Part shown: in pieces, positions 33,096 through 40,499 of the stretch | How the letters are laid out: each line of letters starts with the position of its first letter | Position numbering within the stretch: the stretch's first letter is position 1 | Assembly (NCBI RefSeq): GCF_020181035.1 | Contig: NZ_JAIQYY010000004.1 | Span: forward strand, 308,215 to 372,214 | Source of the DNA: Streptomyces sp. CoH27 | GTDB lineage: Bacteria > Actinomycetota > Actinomycetes > Streptomycetales > Streptomycetaceae | Reading direction: 5' to 3' | Length of the DNA: 64,000 nucleotides | Notes under the pieces: generated by a model | Databases searched by the model: none | Told to the model about the DNA's origin: nothing | What the model saw: only the letters and a program-made list of their open reading frames with translations | Made by a program: the position numbers and the translations under genes

Positions 33096-34529
33096 TCAGT
33101 CGGCGGTCCGGCCGAGCTGGACGTTCTCCAGGATCCCGGCCGCGTCGGGCACGAGGATCGCCATCGAGTAGTAGGCGGTGACCAGGTAATTGATGACGGC
33201 CTGCTCGTTGATGCCCATGAAGCGCACGTTCAGGCCCGGCTGGAACTCCTCCGGGATGCCGGTCTGGTACAGGCCGATGACGCCCTGGTCGGCCTCGCCG
33301 GTGCGCAGCGCGATGATGCTCGTGGTGTGGTCGTCGCTGATCGGGATCTTGCTGCACGGATAGATCGGCACCCCGCGCCAGGCCGGCACCTCGTGCCCGT
33401 CGACGCTCGCGGTGCCGGGCATCAGACCGCGCCGGTTGCACTGGCGGAAGAAGGCCGCGATCGCCTTCGGGTGGGCGAGGAACACCTTGGTCTTGCGCCG
33501 CATGGACAGCAGCTCGTCCATGTCGTCCGGGCAGGGCGGGCCGGTGAAGGTGCTGATCCGCTGGCCGTAGTCGACGTTGTGCAGCAGCCCGAACTCGCGG
33601 TTGTTGACCAGCTCCCACTCCTGGCGCTCGCGGATCTCCTCCACGGTCAGGCGCAGCTGCTGCTGCGTCTGGTCCATGGGGTGGTTGTAGAGATCGGCGA
33701 TGCGGGTGTGCACCCGCAGCACGGTCTGGGTGAGGGACAACTCGTATTCGCGCGGGGCGAGTTCGTAGTCCACGAAGCCGCCCTGCAGGGTCGGCTCGCC
33801 GGTGTGGCCGGCCTGCACCGGCACCTCGGCCTCGCCCTTGCGGTTCACGGGCTTGCGCTGCCGCTCGACGTACGCCTGGAGATGCGCGGCGAGGGACGGC
33901 GCCCGGTCGGTGACCTCCCGGACGACGTTCCACGGCAGGGCGAGGACCACGCCCGGGGTGTCGGCCCGCACCGAGGACAGCCACAGCGGGTCGGACTGGC
34001 CGACCGCCTCGTCGCCCATCTGGTCGCCCGCGGTGACGACGCCGGTGATCTCCTCGTCGCCGTACTTGCCGTTGGTGAAGCGGGTGAAACGGCCGTGGAC
34101 GACGAGGTACGCCTCGGTGACGGGCTGGCCGGCCTCGAACAGCACCTGCCCGGCGCGCACCTCGCGGGGCTGGAAGCGTCCGGCGATCTCCTGCAGGACC
34201 TCGCCGTCGGGGTAGCCGCGCAGGATCGGCAGCTCGGTCAGGGTCTCCGGGATGACCCGGATGTCGTCGGCGCCGTTGTGCTCGAAGTGCACCCGGCCGC
34301 GTCCGGTGCGCAGCTGGAGCCGGCGGTTGACCCGGTAGGTGCCGCCCTTGACGTCCACCCACGGCAGGGTCTTCAGCAGCCATCGGGAGGTGATGGCCTG
34401 CATCTGCGGTTCGGACTTGGTGGTGGTGGTGAGCTGGCGTGCCGCCCGGGTGCTCAGGCTGGTGAGCTGTCCGTCCGGGTCGGGGACGGGTTCATCGATG
34501 ACGGAACCGGTGGCGTCCGGTGTGGACAC
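33096..34529 (-). CDS. Family 2B encapsulin shell protein (cNMP-binding domain, MIB operon)
   Basis: This 477-residue protein was formerly annotated as a cyclic-nucleotide-binding (EshA-like) protein. Residues about 1-90 carry [23 protein letters not shown] and [20 protein letters not shown] cNMP-binding-type domain is inserted at about 95-220 ([40 protein letters not shown]). The rest is the HK97-fold core ([60 protein letters not shown]). Published work on relatives shows that they assemble into a shell enclosing MIB synthase. The start is GTG 34529, with GGAGG four bases upstream. It is the first gene of the operon. Confidence 0.93.
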   Translation of the reverse strand: MSTPDATGSVIDEPVPDPDGQLTSLSTRAARQLTTTTKSEPQMQAITSRWLLKTLPWVDVKGGTYRVNRRLQLRTGRGRVHFEHNGADDIRVIPETLTELPILRGYPDGEVLQEIAGRFQPREVRAGQVLFEAGQPVTEAYLVVHGRFTRFTNGKYGDEEITGVVTAGDQMGDEAVGQSDPLWLSSVRADTPGVVLALPWNVVREVTDRAPSLAAHLQAYVERQRKPVNRKGEAEVPVQAGHTGEPTLQGGFVDYELAPREYELSLTQTVLRVHTRIADLYNHPMDQTQQQLRLTVEEIRERQEWELVNNREFGLLHNVDYGQRISTFTGPPCPDDMDELLSMRRKTKVFLAHPKAIAAFFRQCNRRGLMPGTASVDGHEVPAWRGVPIYPCSKIPISDDHTTSIIALRTGEADQGVIGLYQTGIPEEFQPGLNVRFMGINEQAVINYLVTAYYSMAILVPDAAGILENVQLGRTAD

Positions 34530-34926
34530 ATTCCCTCCAGCGGGGCGCAACGGGGGTGACGGGATTGGTCGGTGGTGCTCCGGGTGGAGCTGCGCACGGA
34601 CCAGCCAAACAGGCCGGATGATCACCGGGTAAGGCGTGAAAGGGGCGGTTGAGCGCGCGGGTTGTGCAAACTTGCCGTTCGCGTCAAACAGTCGGGGCGC
34701 GGCTGTGTGCACGCTTCCGGTCGCCTCCGCGCAGGGGTTTGTGGGCCGCTCTTCACCCGTCCGAGCGAACTGATGGTGTCCGCAACCTCACTCTCCGCGA
34801 CCCTTTGCGCGGCCGGCGCCGGCCCCGGCCGCTCGGCGCGCGGGCCGACGGGTGGATGGCTAGCGTGAGCAGCGGGGTGGGCAAGCGGGAGTAACCGGGA
34901 CATACAGCACCAGGAGGGCCGTGACC
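34530..34926. other. 397-bp divergent promoter region of the MIB operon and a VOC gene
   Basis: It contains no gene-like ORF. The region near 34640-34700 is less G+C rich and probably contains the leftward promoter of the encapsulin operon. TAGCGT at 34861-34866 is a plausible -10 for the rightward VOC gene. GCCGGCGCCGGC around 34811 forms a small palindrome. Confidence 0.4.
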
Positions 34927-35721
34927 ATGGCCGTGCAACCCGAGGGAACGCCCTGTTGGGCCGACGCGATGTTCAGTGACGTCGAGGGAGCCAAGCGCTT
35001 CTACGGCGACGTCCTCGGCTGGACCTTCGGCGAGTCGTCGCCGGAGTACGGCAACTACACGCAGGCCTATGCGAACGGCAAGGCGGTGGCCGCCGTCGTC
35101 CCGCCCATGCCCGGCCAGGAGGGCCAGTCGCGATGGTGCCTCTACCTCGCCTCGCCGGACGCCGCCGCCACCGCCCGGAAGATCCGGGACAACGGCGGCG
35201 AGGTGCTGATGGAGCCGATGAAGGTGGGCGACTTCGGCACCATGTGTCTGGCCCGGGAGCCCAGTGGAACCGTGTTCGGCGTCTGGCAGGGCGGCACCCA
35301 CGAGGGCTTCGAGGCGATCGGGACCCCGGGCGCCTACTGCTGGGCCGAGGTCTTCACCCGGGAACCGGAGAAGGCCGACACCTTCCTGTCCGCCGTCTTC
35401 CCGTACCGGATGAAACAGATGGAGGACCAGGCGATCGACTACCGGATGTTCGACGTGGCCGGCCGGACCGTGCTCGGCCGGATGAAGATGACCGACGACT
35501 TCCCGCCCGAGGTGCCGTCGTACATCAATCTCTACTTCAGCGTCGACGACTGCGACCAGGCGGTGGAGCGCGCCGTCAAGCTCGGCGGCGTCCTGCGCTT
35601 CGGGCCGATGAGCAGCCCCTTCGGCCGGTTCGCGGCGCTGAGCGACCCGCAGGGCGCGGACTTCTCGGTGATCGACACCGCGACCACCGAAGGGGAGATG
35701 CCGGCGGTCAGGGACGTCTGA
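34927..35721 (+). CDS. Two-domain VOC family protein
   Basis: This 264-residue protein with two tandem VOC units begins with ATG 34927, eight bases after GGAGGG. Unit 1 spans about residues 10-122 (PCWADAMFSDVEGAKRFYGD VLGWTFG, split; EPSGTVFGVWQGG). Unit 2 spans about 135-255 (GAYCWAEVFTREPEKADTFL, YINLYFSVDDCDQAVERAVK, LSDPQGADFSVID). Such double-glyoxalase hydroxylase-like proteins are frequent in actinomycetes, and some are resistance or hydroxylase-associated proteins. The catalytic role is unknown. It is divergent from the MIB operon. Confidence 0.92.
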   Translation: MAVQPEGTPCWADAMFSDVEGAKRFYGDVLGWTFGESSPEYGNYTQAYANGKAVAAVVPPMPGQEGQSRWCLYLASPDAAATARKIRDNGGEVLMEPMKVGDFGTMCLAREPSGTVFGVWQGGTHEGFEAIGTPGAYCWAEVFTREPEKADTFLSAVFPYRMKQMEDQAIDYRMFDVAGRTVLGRMKMTDDFPPEVPSYINLYFSVDDCDQAVERAVKLGGVLRFGPMSSPFGRFAALSDPQGADFSVIDTATTEGEMPAVRDV

Positions 35722-35787
35722 GGGCGGTGCGCGCGACCGGCGGGGTGCCGGGGAGGCCGTCCGCGTGCCCATGGCATGATCGTGCGC

Positions 35788-36468
35788 ATGCGTGAACGTG
35801 TGGTGGCCGCGTGCGACGGGGCTTCGAAGGGAAACCCCGGACCGGCCGGATGGGCATGGGTGATCTCCGACGACGAGCGGACCCCGGCCCGCTGGGAGGC
35901 CGGCCCGCTCGGCCGGGCCACCAACAACGTCGCCGAACTCACCGCTCTGGAGCGTCTGCTCTCGGCGGTCGAGCCGGATGTGCCGCTGGAGATCCGCATG
36001 GACTCCCAGTACGCGATGAAGGCCGTCACCACCTGGCTGCCCGGCTGGAAGCGCAACGGCTGGAAGACGTCCGCCGGCAAACCCGTCGCCAACCAGGACC
36101 TCGTCGTCCGCATCGACGCGCTCCTCGACGGCCGCACGGTCGAGTTCCGCTACGTCCCGGCCCACCAGGTCGACGGCGACCCGTTGAACGACTTCGCCGA
36201 CCGCGCGGCCAGCCAGGCGGCCTCCGTGCAGGAGGAGGCCGGCAGCGTGCTCGGCTCCCCGGAGCCGCCGGCCTCGCCCGACACCCCGAAGGCGGCCGCC
36301 CCGCGGAGGAAGGCGCCCCGCCGCGCCGGCGGCGGGGCCTCCTCCCGCACGATCAAGGCGAAGTTCCCCGGCCGCTGCCTGTGCGGCCGCGCCTACGCGG
36401 CCGGCGAGTCCATCGCCAAGAACGCGCAGGGCTGGGGCCACCCGGAGTGCCGTACCGCCGAGGCCTGA
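35788..36468 (+). CDS. Ribonuclease H-like protein with C-terminal Cys/His module
   Basis: This 226-residue protein has an RNase HI domain at residues 1-135: VVAACDGASKGNPGPAGWAW (first Asp), TNNVAELTALERLL (Glu), IRMDSQYAMKAVTTWLPGWK (Asp) and YVPAHQVDGDPLNDFADRAA (flexible His loop and final Asp). All four acidic residues are present. A Pro/Ala-rich linker leads to a basic tail (SSRTIKAKFPGRCLCGRAYA AGESIAKNAQGWGHPEC, split) with Cys-x-Cys and His-x-x-Cys, resembling a small zinc knuckle. The start ATG 35788 lies seven bases after CATGAT, a leaderless arrangement. It would degrade RNA in RNA-DNA hybrids. Confidence 0.9.
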   Translation: MRERVVAACDGASKGNPGPAGWAWVISDDERTPARWEAGPLGRATNNVAELTALERLLSAVEPDVPLEIRMDSQYAMKAVTTWLPGWKRNGWKTSAGKPVANQDLVVRIDALLDGRTVEFRYVPAHQVDGDPLNDFADRAASQAASVQEEAGSVLGSPEPPASPDTPKAAAPRRKAPRRAGGGASSRTIKAKFPGRCLCGRAYAAGESIAKNAQGWGHPECRTAEA

Positions 36469-36478
36469 TCGGCCTTCC

Positions 36479-37300
36479 TCAGCTGTCGAAGGTGTAGAAC
36501 TTCGTGTGGTCCAGCAGGTCCGCCGGGCGTACGTCGTTCCACGGCTTCATCGTCTCGTCCAGGTCGACGACGTCCGGCGTGCCGCCCGTCGGGACGTAGC
36601 CCGCGTCCGGGTGCCGGCGCTGCCACTCGGCCCACAGCTTGTCGACGTAGGCGTGGTGCAGCCAGAACACCGGGTCGTTGGGGGAGACCCCGGTGGCCAT
36701 CTGCCCGCCGACCCAGACATGGACCCGGTTGTGCAGATTGACCCCGCGCCACCCCTCCAGGTTGTTGCGGAAGCCGTCCGAGGCGCTGTTGTAGGGCGCC
36801 ATGTCGTACGTCGACATGGACAGCACCGACTCCACCTCCGCACGGGTCGGCAGCTCGCGCACGGCCGTGCCGAGCGAGCGGCGCAGGAACGTACGGCCGT
36901 CCACCCGCACGTTCATCGGCCAGTTGCCGGCCGCCGCGGCGAACGGACCGTCCATCACCCGGCCGTCCGTACTGCGCCCGGTGCCGCCGAGGAAGTCCGG
37001 CGCCCACAGCGAGGCGCGCACGGTGCGGTCCGTGCTCCAGTCCCAGTACGGCAGGGCGACCGAGGAGTCCACCGACTGCAGCGCCTGTTCGAAGTCGAGC
37101 AGGAATCTGCGGTGCCAGGGCAGGAAGGACGGGGAGCGGTGGCCGGTGCGCTCGCCGGTGTCTGTGTCCGACATGATGAACTCGTTGTGCGTGCGGACGA
37201 AGTCGTCGTAGCGTCCGCTGTGCTTGAGCGCGAGGACCGCGTCGACGAATCGCTTCTTCTCGTCGGTGGTCAGGGTGGCTTGGTTCTTGCGTACGGTCAT
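36479..37300 (-). CDS. melC2: Tyrosinase
   Basis: This 273-residue type-3 copper enzyme oxidises tyrosine to DOPA and dopaquinone for melanin. CuA ligands are the His in RTHNEF (about residue 38), GHRSPSF (54) and LPWHRRFLLDFEQAL (63). CuB ligands are in NLHNRVHVWVGG (two His near 190) and FWLHHAYVDKLWAEW (about 216). All six are present. It has no signal peptide and is exported bound to the MelC1 chaperone encoded 35 bases upstream. The gene is canonical in length and sequence. Confidence 0.97.
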   Translation of the reverse strand: MTVRKNQATLTTDEKKRFVDAVLALKHSGRYDDFVRTHNEFIMSDTDTGERTGHRSPSFLPWHRRFLLDFEQALQSVDSSVALPYWDWSTDRTVRASLWAPDFLGGTGRSTDGRVMDGPFAAAAGNWPMNVRVDGRTFLRRSLGTAVRELPTRAEVESVLSMSTYDMAPYNSASDGFRNNLEGWRGVNLHNRVHVWVGGQMATGVSPNDPVFWLHHAYVDKLWAEWQRRHPDAGYVPTGGTPDVVDLDETMKPWNDVRPADLLDHTKFYTFDS

Positions 37301-37335
37301 GGTGCGTGAAGCTCCGGAATTCCTTGCGGCGGCGG

Positions 37336-37740
37336 TCAGTTGGCGGGAACGGGCATCTGCATGGGCAGCAGCTGGGCGCCCTGGAGCTCGTCCACCGCGG
37401 CCCGGGCGGCGGCGCGCGGGGTGGCCACCGGGGCGTAGTGGCTGACGACGCTGATCCAGGTGCCGTCGGCGTTCCGCATCAGGTGCAGCTGGACACCGTC
37501 GATCAACACCTCGAATCCGCCCCCGTGTTCGTGGTGGTGACCGCCCCCGCCCATCGGACGGCCCTGTATCCGGCGGCCCTTGTAGACCTCGTCGAAGTTC
37601 TCATGGGGCTCCGGCATCGGCATGGGGTGCGCGTGGTCCGCCGCCGAGGCGGCGGGCGCGGCGATCACGCCGGCGGCGGTGGCCGTCGCGGCCAGGGCTG
37701 CCGCGGCGGTGAGCGCGCGGCGACGGCTGATGTCGGGCAT
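37336..37740 (-). CDS. melC1: Tyrosinase co-factor / copper chaperone
   Basis: This 134-residue protein has a Tat signal ([20 protein letters not shown], then APAASAA). Conserved MelC1 sequence follows, including [16 protein letters not shown], a His-rich copper-binding segment ([12 protein letters not shown]), [20 protein letters not shown] and [20 protein letters not shown]. It delivers copper to apotyrosinase and carries it through the Tat system. The start at 37740 has AGGAGG eight bases before it. First gene of melC1-melC2. Confidence 0.96.
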   Translation of the reverse strand: MPDISRRRALTAAAALAATATAAGVIAAPAASAADHAHPMPMPEPHENFDEVYKGRRIQGRPMGGGGHHHEHGGGFEVLIDGVQLHLMRNADGTWISVVSHYAPVATPRAAARAAVDELQGAQLLPMQMPVPAN

Positions 37741-38079
37741 GCGGGTCCTCCTGGAGGGTGCTTTCCGTGGTGACCAGGCATGCCTATCGGGGCCTTCGGG
37801 ACGGGAAGAAATCGCCCGGAACCGGTTGGCTACGATCCGGACAAGTAACCACATGTCGTGCAGAGTTGAACGAAGTTGATCTTGCTGTCGTCGATGCCGA
37901 TCTGCTCCGGAACAGGGAATTCCTTGCCCCGCCGGCCGCCTTTTCGGTGATCTTTCTCGGGTTCCGTCCGTCCGAGTGGCCCTGCTCACCACGCCAAACT
38001 GGCGCGATCGAAAGGCTCGCCCCGCCTGCTACCCTGCGGTCCCGTCCGGCCACGTTCAGTGATGTACAGGGGTGTCTGC
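37741..38079. other. 339-bp divergent region between melC1 and a flavoprotein monooxygenase
   Basis: No gene-like ORF is seen. It is relatively AT-rich around 37850-37960 compared with its surroundings, as expected for the mel promoter, with TTGTCC on the minus strand near 37842. TACCCT at 38030-38035 may be the -10 of the rightward gene. No clear operator was identified. Confidence 0.4.
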
Positions 38080-39258
38080 GTGAAGGTCGTCTGTGCCGGG
38101 GGCGGGCCCGCGGGTCTGTACCTCGCCATCCTGCTGAAGCGGCAGAACCCGTCGCACGACATCACCGTCCACGAGCGCAACCGCGAGGGCTCGACCTACG
38201 GCTGGGGCGTGACGTACTGGCACAGCCTCCTCGACCGGCTCCAGGAGCACGACCCCGACTCGGCGCGGGCGATCGCGGACGCCTCCGTCCGCTGGAGCGA
38301 CGGCGTCGCCCACGTCCGCGGCCTGTCGACCCGTCACCACGGGGACGAGGGCTTCGGCATCGGCCGCCACCGGCTGCTCGGCCTGCTCGCCGACCGGGCC
38401 CGCGCGCTCGGCGTACGGCTGGAGTACGAGAGCGAGCTCACCGAACCGCCCGCGGGCGCCGACCTCGTCGTCGCCGCCGACGGAGTGCACAGCGCCCTGC
38501 GCGCCCGGCACGCCGACGCCTTCGGCACCGAGATCAGCGCGGGCCGCAACCACTACATCTGGCTCGGTACCACCAAGGTCTTCGACGCCTTCACCTTCGC
38601 CTTCACCGAGACCGCCCACGGCTGGATCTGGGCCTACGGCTACGGCTACGGCGACGGGCACAGCACGTGCGTCGTCGAGTGCGACCCGCAGACCTTCACC
38701 GGCCTCGGCCTGGACCGGGCGGACGTGGCCGAGGGGCTCACCCTGCTGGAGAAACTCTTCGCGGACGTCCTCGACGGCCCCCCGCTCATCGGCCGCCCCG
38801 GCGCCGGCTGGCTGACCTTCCGCACCCTCACCAACCGCACCTGGCACCACGGCAACGTGGTGCTGCTCGGCGACGCGGCCCACACCACTCACTACTCCAT
38901 CGGCGCCGGCACCACCCTCGCCCTGGAGGACGCCATGTGCCTCGCCGACGCCCTGCACACCCACGCCGGCCTCCCCGAGGCCCTCGCCGCCTACGAACGC
39001 CGCCGCATGTCCGAGCTGTTGTCCGCGCAGAGCGCCGCCCGCTACAGCGCCCGCTGGTACGAGAACCTGCCCCCGCACCGGATGTTCGCCCTGCTCGGCC
39101 AGCGCCACTCACCGCTGCTGCCGTACGTCCCGCCGCAGGCGTACTACGGCCTCGACAAGGCGGCCGGACAGCTGGAGGCGCTGCGCCGGTTCAAGCGGTG
39201 GCTCGGACCGCGGGTGGCCGGCGCCCTGCACGCCCGGTCCGCCCCCCGCCGCGGCTAG
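38080..39258 (+). CDS. FAD-dependent aromatic hydroxylase-like monooxygenase
   Basis: This 392-residue protein begins at GTG 38080 (after AGGGG) with a Rossmann motif, VVCAGGGPAGLYLAILLKRQ, then ITVHERNREGSTYGWGVTYW. LVVAADGVHSALRA is the DG motif and NVVLLGDAAHTTHYSIGAG the GD/FAD-ribityl motif. The order is that of group A flavoprotein monooxygenases. The TYGWGVTYW segment resembles the N-terminal domain of salicylyl-CoA/anthraniloyl-CoA hydroxylases, but the C-terminal reductase domain of the latter is absent. The substrate is probably an aryl-CoA or similar aromatic. GTG 38059 is an alternative start. Confidence 0.88.
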   Translation: MKVVCAGGGPAGLYLAILLKRQNPSHDITVHERNREGSTYGWGVTYWHSLLDRLQEHDPDSARAIADASVRWSDGVAHVRGLSTRHHGDEGFGIGRHRLLGLLADRARALGVRLEYESELTEPPAGADLVVAADGVHSALRARHADAFGTEISAGRNHYIWLGTTKVFDAFTFAFTETAHGWIWAYGYGYGDGHSTCVVECDPQTFTGLGLDRADVAEGLTLLEKLFADVLDGPPLIGRPGAGWLTFRTLTNRTWHHGNVVLLGDAAHTTHYSIGAGTTLALEDAMCLADALHTHAGLPEALAAYERRRMSELLSAQSAARYSARWYENLPPHRMFALLGQRHSPLLPYVPPQAYYGLDKAAGQLEALRRFKRWLGPRVAGALHARSAPRRG

Positions 39259-39324
39259 CCGGATCCCCGGTCCCCCCCCGAAATCCCCCCACCGAATCCC
39301 CCCCACACGCAAGGAGCCCTGCCC

Positions 39325-40146
39325 ATGACCGTGCCCGAAGTGTTCGACCGGACCACGCCCGGCTACAGCGTGCAACGCGCCTACTGGCTGGCCCGCGCGG
39401 CCGACCTCGCCTACAAGGACCGTGCCGTCATCGAGGACCAGGCCGCGAAGTGGGGTTTCGGCCAGGTGCGGCACCACGAGACCCGGTTCACCCCGCCGTT
39501 CCCGCTGCAGGACACCCAGGCGTACACGATGGCCGGCGACCGGATGATCGTCACCGCGTTCCGCGGTACCGAACCCACCCAGATCAAGGACTGGCTCACC
39601 GACGCCACGACCCCGCCGGTCACCGGCCCCGGCGGCAACGGACACGTCCACCACGGCTTCGCCGAGGCCTTGCGCTCGGTGTACCCGGACATCGCCGACA
39701 CGCTCGCGGACCTGCGCACCGACGGACAGACCCTGTACTTCACCGGGCACAGCCTGGGCGGCGCCCTCGCCATGCTCGCCGGTGCCCGGATGTACCTGGA
39801 GAAGCCGCACCTCGCGGCCGACGGCATCTACACCTTCGGCCAGCCGCGCACCTGCGACCCGGTGCTCGCCGAGGCGTTCCACCAAGGCCTCGGCCGGTGC
39901 ACGTACCGCTTCGTGAACAACAACGACATCGTCCCCCAGCTGCCGCCCGAGCCCGTCTTCACCCATGTCCGTGCGCTGCGTTACATCGACTCCAAGGGCA
40001 AGCTGCACGACAGCATGCCGATGTTCTCGGCCCTCACCGACCGGGCCGCGGGGCTGACCGCCGACGTCTTCGCGCCCGCGTCCGACGGAATCCGCGACCA
40101 CTTCATGCACAACTACCTGGCGGCCCTGGAGAAGAACCTGGGCTGA
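39325..40146 (+). CDS. Lipase class 3-type alpha/beta hydrolase
   Basis: This 273-residue protein has its nucleophile elbow in TLYFTGHSLGGALAMLAGAR (GHSLG, about residues 148-152). The oxyanion region is VTAFRGTEPTQIKDWLTDA. The Asp is in FVNNNDIVPQLPPE and the His in DHFMHNYLAALE. The family (fungal-type lipase, PF01764) hydrolyses triacylglycerol or other esters. There is no signal peptide, so it is intracellular or non-classically exported. The start ATG 39325 follows AAGGAG. A short C-rich spacer separates it from the upstream monooxygenase. Confidence 0.92.
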   Translation: MTVPEVFDRTTPGYSVQRAYWLARAADLAYKDRAVIEDQAAKWGFGQVRHHETRFTPPFPLQDTQAYTMAGDRMIVTAFRGTEPTQIKDWLTDATTPPVTGPGGNGHVHHGFAEALRSVYPDIADTLADLRTDGQTLYFTGHSLGGALAMLAGARMYLEKPHLAADGIYTFGQPRTCDPVLAEAFHQGLGRCTYRFVNNNDIVPQLPPEPVFTHVRALRYIDSKGKLHDSMPMFSALTDRAAGLTADVFAPASDGIRDHFMHNYLAALEKNLG

Positions 40147-40225
40147 GCCGGGGCCGACGGACCGGCCTGCTCGGCGAACTCGCTCTCGTGCAGGCCGGAC
40201 CGGCCACGGAAGGCCGGCTCGGGAC

Positions 40226-40375
40226 TCAGCGCTCCTCGCCCGGCCCGGTGAGCAGGGCCTCGGCGGACCTGCGGAAGGCAGCGACGAGCCGGCCGGTGTC
40301 CGTCGCGCGGGTTGCGAGGACGACATGGCTCGGCTCGACCCCGCGCAGCGGGACCGTGGTGCACTTCGGCTTCCG
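40226..40375 (-). pseudogene. LysR regulator, C-terminal remnant
   Basis: On the minus strand the frame ending at 40226 reads TVPLRGVEPSHVVLATRATD TGRLVAAFRRSAEALLTG (split). This is the typical end of an actinobacterial LysR effector domain (P-L-R-G-V-E-P-S-H-V-V-L-A-x-R). Nothing before it resembles a LysR protein, so about 250 N-terminal residues are missing. It abuts, tail-out, a fragment of an SDR protein on the opposite strand. Confidence 0.58.
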
Positions 40376-40389
40376 CGGCCGGTTCGCCG

Positions 40390-40499
40390 GGGCCGGCATG
40401 CCCGCGTCGAGCGCGCCGACCCGCACGCTCCTCGGCTGGGAGCCGCGCGAGACCGGATTCCTCGCGGACCTGGACGAGGGGCACTGCTTCCAGGCCTAG
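40390..40499 (+). pseudogene. SDR (NAD(P)-binding) oxidoreductase, C-terminal remnant
   Basis: The plus frame ending at TAG 40497-40499 reads AGMPASSAPTRTLLGWEPRE TGFLADLDEGHCF (split). This is the C-terminal signature of atypical SDRs (SS-x-L/P-T-R-x-L-L-G-W-x-P-x-x-x-G-L-x-x-D-L-x-x-G-H-Y-F). The Rossmann domain is absent. In intact genomes a LysR gene and such an SDR are often divergent; here only the two 3' ends remain, back to back. Confidence 0.65.

Noticed and set aside
33096..34712. Upstream extension of the encapsulin gene to the ATG at 34712.
   Set aside because: The added 61 residues are unconserved and promoter-like in DNA. GTG 34529 has an adjacent GGAGG and begins the family homology.
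39265..39305. C-rich tract between the monooxygenase and lipase genes, considered as a terminator or G-quadruplex site.
   Set aside because: No stem can be drawn and the G-rich strand lacks four regular G runs of three with short loops; too weak to call.
37758..40499. A 913-codon plus-strand frame across the monooxygenase and lipase genes.
   Set aside because: Out of frame with both genes and Arg/Pro-rich. Only its last 35 codons resemble a protein (the SDR remnant).
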